A stretch of DNA of 64,000 bases from Marchantia polymorpha subsp. ruderalis (lineage: Eukaryota > Streptophyta > Marchantiopsida > Marchantiales > Marchantiaceae), in NCBI GenBank assembly GCA_037833965.1, contig AP031355.1, forward strand, positions 1,761,501 through 1,825,500. Reading direction: 5' to 3'. How positions within the stretch are numbered: the stretch's first letter is position 1; each line of letters starts with the position of its first letter. The notes below the pieces were generated by a model. It was not told the origin of the DNA and did not search any database. It saw nothing but the letters and a program-made list of their open reading frames with translations. Shown here piece by piece: positions 44,102 through 56,200 of this stretch. A program made the translations under genes and the position numbers.

Positions 44102-44598
44102 TGTGAGCTTTTATCTCCCACCCTTAGCGTTGTAGTCCGGGTGGGGATCCAAGCCTTCACATATAGCTACCTTAGCCACCACAACTCTCCATTCTCTTAC
44201 CCAACCCCATGAAGCACCACTATTAAGGCTTCAAATTTTGAGAGTTCTTTTCTGAATCCACACAACCCTCACTGTTGAGGGTGCAGCTCTTCTCCTACAC
44301 CTTGCCTCCACTCACACCAACTAACCAAAGTACATGAATCCCAAAACCATCAGAAAACCAACTGTAGAGAGCCGCGCTCAGTTCCTACACTATGAATCCA
44401 CGACAACCCACACTGAGGCTATAGCCCCGTTCCTACTCTCTCGAAGTCGAATCTCCAAACACCAACATGAGACTGCCTTATAAGCAACACGGAGCTACCT
44501 TATAAGCAACACGGAGCCGCCTCCGAGGCACCCCGGAAATCCAGGGAGTTACAACCAAAGTAACACCTGGCACCCTATCTTATACAACCTTATCCACA
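44102..44598 (-). repeat. Family B: probable 5' LTR (about 497 bp)
   Basis: On the minus strand it begins TGTGGATAAGG and ends AAAGCTCACA, so it has TG...CA ends. It contains TATA-like TTATAAGG twice in a short tandem repeat (TAGCTCCGTGTTGCTTATAAGG-type units near 44475-44515). The boundaries are inferred without a second LTR to compare. Confidence 0.5.
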
Positions 44599-44650
44599 TT
44601 ATCTATCCAAGTCTTCGAAGTTTGGTAAGTGACCACGCTGACCCTCAAAC

Positions 44651-45476
44651 CTTTGCTTGTCATCTGCTGCCAAGTTTGCAAGTGCACCTACTGCCCTCTC
44701 CAGGACTCCTTCGCCACCAGAGGGCCATTTGAAGGCTAGTTCGACCAAGGCCGCAATCGCCCCAGCCTCACTTATGGCACCCTTATGATCTTCACCAACA
44801 GACAAGTTCCATAGACCTCCGGCGGCTCCCTCGGCGACCCAGCGATTGGGAGATTTTGCAAGAGCAGCCAAGATTTTGATCCCACCCTCTGTAGCTACTG
44901 TCTTTGCAACTTCGGTATTGATAGAAAGATTGGCGATGGCCTTTGCGGCTTCTGCCTGTACTCCTTCACGGCAAGACTTAGCCAAATCCAGCAAGGATGC
45001 GATGCCACCTCCTTTCATTACAGCTTCCGCCCTTGCTTTATCTACTGTCGCGTTCTCGTCATCGATAACAACGGAAGTGGCTAATGCTGTGGCACCTTTT
45101 TCTTGAACATCTTCTTGTTTGCTTTTCAAGAGGCGGAGCATTACTTCCGTCCCTTGCTTCAACCAAAAATTATCTAAACCAGGTACGTTACTTTCCGCAA
45201 TTGTGAGCAAAGCATGGGAAAGAACCCATTCCACCCACTCCATAACTTCCCCGCTTCTATCCTCCTCTCTTCCGGCCCATACTTGCCTCCAAGCAGAAGG
45301 ATAACTGCTCCATCCATTTTCACGTACTAAACTTCGGGTATCAGACCTAAAAGCTCTTGGGAACAAAGAATCGAGATCCTTCACAAAATCTGTAAAACGG
45401 GCCAGTAGAATTTTCGTCTTCAATTTGGACACAACGTCACTGTTATCCTCCAGTTGCTTTTCCAATTTCACGCCTT
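44651..45476 (-). CDS. Exon of an ARABIDILLO-type armadillo-repeat gene
   Basis: Open exon of about 275 codons. It matches the centre of plant ARABIDILLO proteins, which are F-box/LRR/armadillo proteins acting in root branching in Arabidopsis and related roles in other land plants. Recognisable blocks: the linker before the repeats (EVMEWVEWVLSHALLTIAES, then GLDNFWLKQG), then armadillo repeats (VQEKGATALATSVVIDDENA, EAAKAIANLSINTEVAKTV, AAGGLWNLSVGEDHKGAI, LERAVGALANLAADDK). The family match stops at AADDKQ; a splice donor AG/GTTTGAG fits at 44651/44650, leaving a Ser codon split across the intron as the family alignment would need. At the other end an in-frame stop at 45478-45480 and nearby AG dinucleotides suggest an acceptor at about 45477. 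No F-box, LRR or later armadillo exons are in the window, so the gene has TE-filled introns of more than 44 kb on its 3' side or is broken. Confidence 0.85.
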
Positions 45477-45535
45477 CTCAAAGCAGTCGATGCTGGAAAT
45501 CGACTACTCAGGCTTCGATCCGCCACTGTCCGCTT

Positions 45536-45565
45536 CACTCCACTCCACTCCACTCCACTCCACTC
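45536..45565 (+). repeat. (CACTC)6 microsatellite
   Basis: Six CACTC units between the ARABIDILLO exon and solo LTR A6, in host sequence. Confidence 0.95.
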
Positions 45566-45581
45566 CACGTTGGCTTGACAA

Positions 45582-45586
45582 CCGTC
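45582..45586 (+). repeat. A6 target-site duplication, left (CCGTC)
   Basis: CCGTC before the LTR start, repeated at 50965-50969. Confidence 0.92.
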
Positions 45587-48500
45587 TGTGGTACCCCACT
45601 TTTGGCAATTTTGAGAAAATTAAAACATTTTTGGAAAACTGTACCCTGGCAGCATTGTAAATAGCCTTCGGTACATCAAAACAGAGTGAATCCGGAAGAT
45701 CGCGGGGATTCTCGAGGGATCTTGTAGAATCTGGGATTTGGGGTGCAGCAGTAAGGACAGGCACCACCCTCCCTGCGAGCTCTGCAGTTAGGATCTCTAC
45801 GGCGCAAGGCGCAAAACCCGCCTTCGGAGGTTGCGTCCGCGGCTGTAGGGAAACCCTCCATAATTAGGTCAACCCTCGGGCGCCTTGACCAAGTTAGGAT
45901 CCCGTTGGAAAGAGCTCGACGCACTGATTCCAACGAGCCTAAGAACGCTTGGAACGGATGAGGACTTAGGGAGTTATCGCTATTGGAAGAAACGGAGGCG
46001 GTCGCCTACGGCGGAAGGAGTTCGCCACCGGCGCGAATTCCGCCTACGCGGAAGGGGGAATCAAGTTTTGTCCTATGCGCGGACGAAGGCGTTCGCCTGT
46101 GCACAGGCGAAGTAGGGTTAGGGGAGGCGCGAAGTCCGCCTACGCACAGGCGCTCGCCTGTGCACAGGCGCTTCGGCGTCGGCGGAAAATCCGCCTTGGG
46201 CCCTAGAAATGCGCCTTGGGAGGTAGAAAGTGTACGGCGCCTTCCGCGCCAGCGCGGCGCCGCGTACGTCGGAAGAGCCGCCAGAGTAACCAAATTGGTA
46301 CGGACCATGCGGACGGGAAGGGTGGATGCGCTCTTGGACGGACGGAGTTGCGGCGGCGGAAGCGCCGACGAAGAGACAAGGAACGGACAGACTGGACGGA
46401 GACGGCTGACCACGGTCAACGCCTTCCGCGCCAGCGCGACGTAGCGCACGGAATTCGCCTGCGCACAGGCGAACGCCTGTGCACAGGAGAATGAAGTTCC
46501 GCACCGGCGGAGAATCCGCCGAGGCTTCTGCCTGCGCACAGGCAGGAGTTGAACTTTTGTCCGACATGCGGACACACGCGTCAAGGCAGAGGGGGATTGG
46601 CCGAGGGGCGGTACGAACAAGTGTACCGCGCAAGGCGGAAAACTCGCCTTCGGCGCTACGCCCCCATGTCCGCAGGGTAATACGCTCGCGGAGTTCAAAT
46701 CCGCCAATTCGAGCGTGAGAGTTTAATCGACGACGGCGGAGCGTGAAGCCGCGCGTGAGAGCGAAGACCGTTTCAGCGTACAGCCGGCGCGGCCATCAAG
46801 TGAGACGTTCTTCACGAGCAAGAGCCGACCATGACCTTCGACCGGGCGGCGGAGAACGTCCCATTCTTGAATTCGCGATTCCAATTTCTTGTGCGCGCTG
46901 CGCGCATCCATCTGCTGGCTGCGGAACATTCTCGACGTCGTCGCACAGGAGATTTCTTGTTGATTGAGGGAGAAGTGAGTGCGCGTGATTTGGAATTGAG
47001 GGCGATTAGAGTTGGCCGAGAGAGAAAGAAACCCGGGCGGTGCGGAAGTAGAATGAGCGGGCGAGCGAACCCCAGGAACGCAATGACGAGACCGAGCAGA
47101 TTGCGGATGGTGCCACTTCGCCTACCGCAGAACGGGCTGCGCGCTTTTGAGGAGCGCTTAATAGCAAGAAAGCTCGATTTCTTGCTATGGGGATGGAATT
47201 ACATCTGTGCGAATATGGTGCGCGAGTGGCTAGAGCCACAGGGACCACCCTCGCGCGGATTGCGTCCGCATGTTGACCGGTGGACAGTCCAAGATTGGGC
47301 GCAGGCGTTGGGAAGATGTGCTGGCATGCCAGGGCATCTCCTTTTCGACAGTGAGAGCATCAAGGTGACCAAGCAAGAAGAGGCGCAATTTGTGGAGCTG
47401 TTCAAGACCGGAAGGTCTACCAAGAATGGGTACAGGACCCGTGATTACAAGGATCGATTTCGCCGGACTTTGTCCGCGGCGCTGATGCAATTACTGCAGC
47501 CGCACCGCGCCTGCTACATCACATTGTGGCAGGTCTCTTTTGTGGAGTGCGTCATCGAGGGAACTCCAATTCACTGGGCGAGCATCCTGCACAGGGTGAT
47601 GCGACAGCACGCGTTTGAGGAGAAGGGGGGAACTCTAAACCATCTTTCTCCTTTCCTCATCAATTTTTATCGACAGCGGAATTGTTTGACAGCGGCGGAG
47701 CTTGAACATTTTCCGCCATTGTCCATCGACCATCCCGGGAAGTATGTGCGGGAGAACGAGGTCGACACTGATGCAGAGGAGTCACCGACTTCTACCCCAT
47801 CAAGACGGAGGGACGAAGGGAGACACACTCCTGCAGCACGAGTGCCGCGGAAGCGGCGATGGAGGGAAGAGTCTGAAGAGGAGCAGCATCAAGAACCCTC
47901 TGCTCCCATTCGGCCGCGGCCGCTGTGCGAGCCATACAGCCGGCCGAAGCAGAAGGCACGCAGACTGGTGTTACCAGCCGACAGTGCGGACACGGCGACG
48001 ATTGCGACGGAGATCGGAAGTGCGTCGCCAGAGAGGCAGGAGGAAGCGCGGACGACCGCAGGAGCAACGGGCCACGCTGCAACCTCGACGGGAGAAAGGC
48101 CGCCTACGGGCCAAGGGCCTCCGGAGTTACCACGTGCGATGCGGACAGATGTTCCGTTTGCGCACAGACGAGCCTCCGCGGACGGACGAGCCTCCGCGGA
48201 CCGGCGAACACAAGTGGACGTGGATCTACGCTTACGCGTGGGAAGGAGCAGTCCGCCTGTGCACAGGACGCCTCCACACGTGCCGCCTGTGCACAGGCAA
48301 GAATCACCCCCGTTCCAACGTAGGAAGGGGAAGGAGCCGGCGGAAGAACCGCCTACGAGACACCGGCCCTCGGGGCCAGACCCTCCGGCGCACCACGCGC
48401 CGCAATTTGCGCCTTCGGCGCCAGGGCCTTCGAGCCGAGGAGATACGAGCAGAGAGCGTGCGGAGGCCGCACCATCGGCGGGAAGTCCGCCGATAGATGC

Positions 48501-50964
48501 GCCTTCGGCGGTAGGGCCTATAGGCCAAGCAACATCGGGCGTGCGGCCCTCGGCCATGTCGCCTTCGGCGATAGATGTCCGCGGCACTACGCCTGCGGCG
48601 GACAAGGCGCCGGCAAATGCGCCTGCGCACGGGCCGGGCACAGCCCCCACGGACCGATCAAGGGAGCAGCAACAGACGGAGGAGCGGAGTGACTGTCCGC
48701 GGGATGAAATCTCGATGCGCGATGCGCAATCAAACCCCGCGCAGCCACCCTCCGCTCGATCGCCTTCGGCGGCGGACGACGGAGGCAGAGCGGACGACGG
48801 AGGCAGAGAGGACGCGGTAGGCAATCAACAAGCAAGCGACGGGGATGCCGCACGGGTACATTCGCCTTCCGCCTTAGACATTTTGGCGACGAGCAGCGAG
48901 GCTGCGGCCGTGCCTTCGCAGGCAGCACACGTCGATGACGTGCAGCCCCACTCGGGGCAGTCGCCGACGCAATCAATGGCGACTGAAATTCTCCACTCGG
49001 ATGATGACGACGGAGGCTCCACGGAAGAAATGTCAGGAGCAGAAGACACCGAGGAGGAGGAGGAGGAAATTGTTGGAGCGCCGGCGGCGGCGCTCTCTGA
49101 GCAGGTGATTCCGTTGCTGCGGTACTTGGATCGCAAGGTCGATAAATACGCCGATCCACTCCAGCCGGGATCTTACATCGAGTTAGTGCGCAGGCGGACT
49201 CGCACTAAAGTCCACACCAGCAAGCTATTAGCTAGAGTGGACCAGGAGTTGAAGGAATTGAAGGAGAAGCATGCGTGCTTGTGGGGTCAGTACAAGCTTA
49301 ATCAGAAATTCTACAAGCACTCCGAGAAGATGAAGGATGAGAAACTGGGCGAGCTCACCAAGGAGCAGGTGAAGGTCAAGGAAGCACTCAACTCTGAGCA
49401 GGCCCAGAATCGGATTTTGTCAGAGGAGCTCGTGCGACAGACGCGGTTGTTGGAACAATGTCAGCTCGCACGGCAGGCGGATGAAGAGTTAATCCGCAGG
49501 TTGCAGTCAGAGTGTGGCGAATTAAGAGCGCAACGTGCTGAAGCCGAATCGCAATTAGTGATAATTGAAGAGGATCGCAGGAAGGAGGCGGATCGCACGA
49601 AGGTGGAGACGGCGAGGCGAGTCGCCCACTGTCTCAAGGGCTACGCCCACTAGGAAGTGAAGGCGCAGGAGAAACTCACACTGCGTGAGTTTGAATTGCG
49701 CGCAGCCGGGTTGTTGTCAGGCGACAGTAGGAGTCGGCGGAAGGTAGCAAAGAAGCTCGATGCCTTTCTGTCGAAGGCACAGGATACCATGTCCGCCCTC
49801 GAAGGGGAGGTGTCCGCGGCGTTGCAGAGGTTGGGACTGCGCAGTCGAGCGGAAGATTGGCAGGGTAGGGAGTTAGTGCGCGGCAGTCGGCCGCGCAGGA
49901 GACGTAGTACAGGTTCCGCGGAGTGTAGTGTAGCGTGGTTCCGTGCAGGCGTGTAGCGTAGTGCAGTGTAGTGCTAGGTAGGACTTAGAAGGTATAAAAT
50001 AGTTCCAGGCGTTTTGCCTGGGGTTCTTTCCCATCAGAAGTGCAGATCAGGAACCCATTTCCTTTGCGTGTTTGTGTCCTTGAGTTCTGTCACCACGCAC
50101 GAGGAGTTACAACTTAGCGTTCCGCATTTTGTAGCTGAAGGCCTTCGGCCGAATGTTCAGAGCTAGTACATTGGTTAGAGACTTGAGTAGTTCGGATCTG
50201 CACCTGCGGGTGACCGCCGATGCTTAGAGCCAGTGACTAGTTAGATACTTGAACAGTTTCGCCCCTACACCTTCGAGTGTTTCTTTCTGATTGTACTCCC
50301 TTGGGATTTTTCCCCTGAATGCCAAAGTGAAGTTTTGCTACTTCGTGTAAGCCTTGGTTGTAAATTCAGGTTACGCTGCAGCAGGTGCCTTGAGGGTAAC
50401 CCCTGTAGTAGTTCTGGGAATGACAAGTGCCTGAGAATTCAAACTCTTCAATAGACTGTTGTTGTGTTACTGGAATGTTTCTCAGTGAGTCCTTCAGTGC
50501 GGACCTGTGTTCTCTGCGCGTTTTGTGAGTTGAGAGTGTTGTTCACCGCGTCTGAGTGACTTCGATCCGAAGTAGGCAGTCCAAACCGGGTTTCCTACAC
50601 TAGCAGCAAGCTAGTGGAAGTGTTGTAAAAGCCGGAGTTGGAAGTCACTACCCGCAGCTTCGCAGAGTGTACTCTTGAGAGACTTTCCCCCTGAAATCTT
50701 GAAGTAGAGGTCCTAACGGATCTCTGGGTTGTGTTTCTGTAGTTTCAGGTGTGTGTGTGTGTGTGTTACGCTGCACTGTGCGACCTCCGAGTGCGCTCCG
50801 AGTGGACACTTGCAGTATTTCTGGGAGTGACAGTCGCCTGAGAATTCAAACTCCTCAATAGTCTGTTAAAACGTGACACTTTGTACCCTGTGTGTTCCTC
50901 TATCCCTGTGGGTTCGACCTTTCTACCACTATATTGCAGTTTTAGCCTTTAGTGGGTTATTACA
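45587..50964 (+). repeat. A6: solo LTR of family A (5,378 bp)
   Basis: Complete LTR from TGTGGTACCCC to GGGTTATTACA flanked by CCGTC on both sides, with no internal region. Closely related to A3 (same TKQEEAQFVELFKTG group). TATA near 49993, dyad CCAGGC/GCCTGG, R/U5 repeats and (GT)n are all present. It sits in host sequence about 110 bp upstream of the ARABIDILLO exon, possibly in the preceding intron. Confidence 0.95.
46831..49956 (+). pseudogene. A6: U3 ORF, nearly whole
   Basis: Almost full-length copy of the LTR-encoded protein with all regions of the A3 version: amino-terminal region, basic patch, proline-rich middle (fewer PVHR units), an extra short duplication in the segment before the acidic tract (ADDGGR twice), acidic tract and coiled coil. 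About one break. It shows the ORF stays largely open in an LTR that has lost its element, so this copy is either young or recently derived from an intact ORF. Confidence 0.85.
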
Positions 50965-50969
50965 CCGTC
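50965..50969 (+). repeat. A6 target-site duplication, right (CCGTC)
   Basis: Matches 45582-45586. Confidence 0.92.
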
Positions 50970-52152
50970 CTCCCACTCGGCTGCGGCTGCTGTCAGGTGG
51001 AACTCCAACCTCTGCTGCTGGTGCTGCTCCTGGTCGCCCTTCCTCCTTGGGCTCTCATGGCCATGGAAGAAGAATCACCTCGAACTTTACATCCCATCCT
51101 CCTCATCTCTCATCATGGATCTCATTCACTCTCCTCTCTCAAAGTCTCACTCTCTCTCACTCACACACACACACAAACACTCGCTCAATCACTCTCACTC
51201 TCTCTCCAAAGCAGTCAATCCAGGTCTATTTGCGCTGAAACTCACTGCTGCTACCCTTTTTCCACCCACTATCTATGTCTCAAAAGAAGAGTCCAATGCG
51301 AGAGGCAATTGCTTCCTGCGATGCGAAGCTCTTTCTTCAGTCGATTTTTTCCCCCCTTTCTAGTCCTCCTCCAGGCCAGCAGCAACTCACCCACTCAACC
51401 GCAATCAAAATGCTGACAGAAACTGCACAAAATACACCTCGAGATCTGCACGCTTAAACAAATTCCCAGCCAGCCTCTCCACTCCTCTTCTCTTCTCTTG
51501 TCCTTTCTGCTCTTCTCCCGTCCCCTTCTCGAGTTTCCTTCCTCTCTCTCTCTTCTTCCTCGGCCTGCTGTCGATGCTCTCCGTCCCTTGTCCTACTACC
51601 ACTGCCACTACTCTATCTCCCTTGCGATACACCACCAACACACCGGCACCACCTTTGCCGTGAACCAACATAGTTATCCCACGAACATTCACTCGAGAGA
51701 CATCCAAGGTCGGTCTTACCGTTTGTCATGTGTTTGTCGTGTTTTTTACGGGGCTCGCTCTCTCACGTTTTCGCCTCCCTTTATCACTACCAAGCGAGTC
51801 ATATCATTCTCTGCAGCACAATGCTCTCCATTCGTCTAGCACTCCATTTTTTCCCCTCTCTCGAAGAAAAAGTAATTAGAGTCTCCCTTCATCGATCCAC
51901 GAACCCAGCTAGCCAACCAGGAACCAAGGCTCGTCAATTCCTGCTTCACTGCACGCCACCCTTGCCAGGCCCGTTCTTGATACTTAACAGATACATTCAA
52001 TAAATTATCTACGTCTACTTACGTTACTAACTACTACTAACCTACTACTACTCTATTAAATAATTTTTCTTTTCTTTTCTTTGTCTGAAGTCCCTAATAT
52101 ATCATACTAACTAATGCTAATTATTTAATTGAGTTCATAATTGAACTCACAG
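50970..52152. other. Probable host sequence, CT-rich then AT-rich, no gene supported
   Basis: Continuation of the host locus interrupted by A6. The first 900 bases are strongly CT-rich on the plus strand with CTCT and CACA runs (51117-51210), a composition often seen in plant 5' leaders and introns. The last 150 bases are AT-rich with an inverted repeat TGAGTTCA/TGAACTCA around 52130-52149. Short open frames on both strands look like low-complexity chance. No F-box or LRR coding similarity to ARABIDILLO is visible. Confidence 0.6.
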
Positions 52153-53175
52153 TGCGTCAACACCAGGGTACACGAGCAGCAATGCTCGGTGAATGTCGAC
52201 GGGAGCAAGTGGGAGCAAACTAAGTGCGAGATCTGCCCACAAGTTCCGTCGAGATTTAGAGAAAGCCGTGGAAGAGACACGGCGTCAGAATAAGAAAACA
52301 CCAAAAAGAGTACCTAAGCATAGTCCGGCCGACACCATTGGTGGAAATACCCCTAGTGACTCGGAACCGAACTTTGTGCTTACAGTTCTACTGGATATCC
52401 CTTGCGCGGATTCCCCTCGTGATTTAGAACAGACCGCCTTAGAGTCGTCGGCAGACGCACCTATGGCGGACGGACAAGCCAATGCGCGGACGACCTCCGC
52501 TCAGCCGATTACCAAGCATTCCTATCCAAAGTATAAAGGGAGCGGGGATGACAACGATGCAGATTCCTACATCAAGCTGTTCGAGTCAGTGTCTATCGCT
52601 AACCGCGAGATCGCCGATGAGGACCGACTGCGGATTTTTCCTAGTCTTCTGCGGAAGAAGGCACGTAGTTGGTATAACCATGAGAGCACCGACCCAAATG
52701 GGTTGCTAACATGGGCTCAACTGAAGGAAAAGTTCCTTCGGCGTTTCCGTGAGCTTGGCTACGACAGTCGGGTGTTGACGAAGTTGCGCTAACCTACAGC
52801 TGGAGAAGAAGGAGAGTCTGCGTGACTACACCGAGAGGTTCCTAGACCTTCTCGATAGAATACCAAAAACGGGGCCAGGGTCCCCCTTCTCAGTCCAGCA
52901 AGCCGTGGATTGGTACGTGACTGGTTTAACCAGGGAGATGGAGACTTTCTGTAGACGCGGGAAGTGCGATACCATCAAAGATGTGATTGCATCGGCGGAA
53001 GCTTTCGAGACTTCCATTCTCAATCGAAGAGGAAGAGAGCGACGGGACTCGAAGGAGCGAAAACCGAAAGGAGGACGGAGAAGACGCAGAGGGGCTACGC
53101 CGTCGTCGGAAGAACAGTCCTCGGACGGGGACTATACCTCATCCGAAGAAGAGGAGAACTCCTCGTCGGAGGAAG
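52153..53175 (+). pseudogene. A7: gag piece of a family A element
   Basis: Begins a few bases after where the primer site would be, includes the upstream ORF (52182-52223) and the gag start at 52193, and covers the Gag core up to the Ser/Glu-rich stretch. It then runs directly into an LTR head at 53176, i.e. another family A insertion. It is a fossil with about one break. It is moderately diverged from A3 and A4. Confidence 0.88.
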
Positions 53176-53280
53176 TGTGGTACCCCACTTTTGGTATTTT
53201 TGAGGAATTTAAAACATTTTTGGAAAACTGTACCGCGGCAGCTGTGTAAATAGCCATCGGTGCATCAAAATAGAGTGAAA
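53176..53280 (+). repeat. LTR head (first 105 bp) between A7 and A8
   Basis: TGTGGTACCCC start and the next hundred bases of a family A LTR, immediately followed by a second LTR start at 53281. It probably records one family A insertion into gag and a second insertion into the first one's LTR. Confidence 0.85.
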
Positions 53281-56200
53281 TGTGGTACCCCACTTTTGGT
53301 AATTTTGAGGAAATTAAAACATTTTTGGAAAATTGTACCCTGGCAGCAATGTAAATAGCCTTTGGTGCATCAAAACAGAGTGAATTCGGAAGATCGCGGA
53401 GATTCTCGAGGGATCTCGTAGAATCTAGGAGTTGGGTGCAGCAGTAAGGACGGGCACCACCCTCCCTGCGAGCTCTGCAGTTAGGATCCCTACGGCGCAA
53501 GGCGCAAAACCCGCCTTCGGAGCTGCGTCCGCGGCGGTAGGGAAATCCTTCATATTTAGGTCAACCTCCGGACGCCTTGACTTGGCTAGGATCTTGTTGG
53601 AAAGAGCTCAACGCACTGATTCCAACGAGCCCAAGAACGCCAACAGCGGATAAGGACTCCGGGAGTTATGAAGGTTGTAAGATACTCACCTCTTCGCCTT
53701 CGCACAGGCGGAGAAGTTTTGTCCTATGCGCGGACGAAGGAAGTTCGCCTGCGCACAGGCGAAATAGGGTTTGAGGTAGGCGCGAAGTTCGCCTACGCAC
53801 AGGCGCTTCGGCGTCGGCAGAAAATCCGCCTTGGGCCCTAGAAATGCGCCTTGTGAGGTAGAAATTGTACGGCGCCTTCTGCGCCAGCGCAGCGCCGCGG
53901 ACGAGCAAGGAGCCGCCAGAATAGTAAAATCCGTACGGACGGGACGGATGGATGCGCTCTTGTACGGACGGAGTTGCGGCGGCGGAAGCGCCGACGAAGA
54001 GACAAGGAACGGACAGTCTGGACGGAGACGGTTGACCGCGGTCAACGCCTTCCGCGCCAGCGCATCGCCGCGGACGGAATTCGCCTGCGCACAGGTCGCC
54101 TGTGCACAGGAGGATGAAGTTCCGCGCCGGCGGAGAATCTGCCGAGGAGTCCGCCTGCCCGCAGGCGGGAGTTGAACTTTTGTCCGACATGCGGACACAC
54201 GCGCCGAGGCAGAAGAGGATTGGCTGAGGAGCGGTACGAACGAGTGTACCGCGCAAGGCGGAAAACCCGCCTTCGGCGCTGCGCACCCATGTCCGCGGTG
54301 TAGTACGCTCGCGGAGTTCAAATTCGCCAATTCGAGCGTGAGAGTTTAATCGGCGACGGCGGAGCGTGAAGCCGCGCGTGAGAGCGGAGACCGTTTCAGC
54401 GTAGAGCCGGCGCGGCCATCAATTGAGACGTCCTCCACGAGCAAGAGCCGACCATGACCTTCGACCAGGCGGCGAAGAGCGTCCCATTCTTAAATTTGCG
54501 ATTCCATTCTCTAGTGCGAGCTGCGCGCGTCCATCTGCTGGCTGCTAAGCATTCTCGACATCGCCGCGCAGAGGATTTCTTGGTGATCGAGGGAGAAGTG
54601 AGTGCGCGTGATTTGGAATTGAGGGCGATTAGAGTTTGCCGAGGAAGAAAGGAGCTCGAGCGGAGCGGAAGTAGAATGAGCGGGCGGGCGAACTCCAAGA
54701 ACGCAATGACGAGACCGGGCCGATTGCGGATGTTGCCGCTCCGTCTACCACAGAACTGGCTGCGCGCTTTCGAGGAGCGCTTGATAGCAAGAAAGCTCGA
54801 TTTCTTGCTATGGGGATGGAACTACATCTGTGCGGATATGGTGCGGGAGTGGCTAGAGCCACAGGGACCACCCTCGCGCGGATTGCGTCCGCATGTCGAT
54901 CGGTGGACAGTCCAAGATTGGGCGTAGGCATTGGGGAGATGTGCCGGCATGCCAGGGCACCTCCTCTTCGACAGTGAGAGCATCAAGGTGACCAAGCAGG
55001 AAGAGGCGCAATTTGTGGAGCTGTTCAAGACCGGGAGGTCTACCAAGAATGGGTACAGGACCCGCGATTATAAGGATCGATTCCGCCGGACTTTGGCCGC
55101 GGCGCTGATGCAATTACTGCAGCCACACCGCGCCTGCTACATCACATTGTGGCAGGTCTCTTTTGTGGAGTGCGTCATCGAGGGAACTCCAATTCACTGG
55201 GCGAGCATCCTGCACAAGGTGATGCGACAGCACGCTTTTGAGGAGAAGGGGGGAACTCTAAACCATCTCTCTCCTTTCCTCATCAATTTTTATCGAGAGC
55301 GGAATTGTTTGACAGCGGCGGAGCTTGCGCGTTTTCCGCCGTTGTCCGTCGACCATCTCGGGAAGTATGTGCGGGAGAATGAGGTCGACACTGATGCAGA
55401 GGAGTCATCGACTTCTACTCCGTCAAGGTGGAGGGACGAAGGGAGGAACACTCCTGCAGCACGAGCGCCGCGGAAGCGGCGATGGAGAGAGGAGTCCGAA
55501 GAGGAGCAGCATCAAGAACCCTCTGCTCCCATTCGACCGCGGCCGTTGTACGAGTCATAAAGCCGGCCAAAGCAGAAGGCGCGCAGACTGGTGTTACCAG
55601 CCAACAGCGCGGACACGGCGACGATTGCGACGGAGAAAGGAAGTGCGTCGCCAGAGAAGAACGAGGGAGCGCGTACGTCCGCAGGAGCAACGGACCACGC
55701 TGCAGCCTCGACGGACGAGAGGCCTCCTACGGGCCAAGGGCCTCCGGAGTTACCACGTACGTTGCGGACAGGTGTTCCGTTTGCGCACAGGCGAGCCTCC
55801 GCGGACGGACGAGCCTCCGCGGACAGGCGAGACTCCGCGGACGGACGAGCCTCCGCGGACAGACGACCACAAGCGGACGTAGACCTACGCCTACGCGTGG
55901 GAAGAAGCAGTCCGCCTGTGCACAGGTCACCTCCACACGTGCCGCCTGTGCACAGGCAGGAATCACCCCCATTCCAACGTAGGAAGGGGAAGGAGCCGGC
56001 GGAGGATCCGCCTACGAGACACCGGCCTTCGGGGCCAGACCCCCCGGCGCACAACGCGCCGCGATTTGCGCCTTCGGCGCCAGGGCCTTCGAGCCGAGGA
56101 GATACGAGCAGGGAGCGTGCGGAGGCCGCACCATCGGCGGGTAATCCGCCGGTAGATGCGCCTTCGGCGGTAGGGCCTCAGGGCCAAGGGACATCGGGCG

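Larger units (their letters stand above)
40304..44598 (-). mobile_element. Family B: AT-rich Ty3/gypsy element, 5' LTR to protease
   Basis: Minus-strand element with a probable 5' LTR (44102-44598), leader, gag and protease; RT, integrase and the other LTR are absent from the window. Base composition is far more AT-rich than family A and the proteins share only general Ty3/gypsy features, so it is a separate family. It is interrupted by A5 within the protease-downstream region. It is a fossil, older than A5. Confidence 0.82.

Noticed and set aside
44599-44650. Extension of the ARABIDILLO frame past the armadillo repeats (EGQRGHLPNFEDLDR)
   Set aside because: Similarity to the family ends at AADDKQ and a splice donor fits there; the rest is most likely intron.
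51405-52003. Short frames on both strands in the CT-rich host stretch
   Set aside because: Low-complexity sequence, no start context, no similarity to ARABIDILLO or other families that I recognise.
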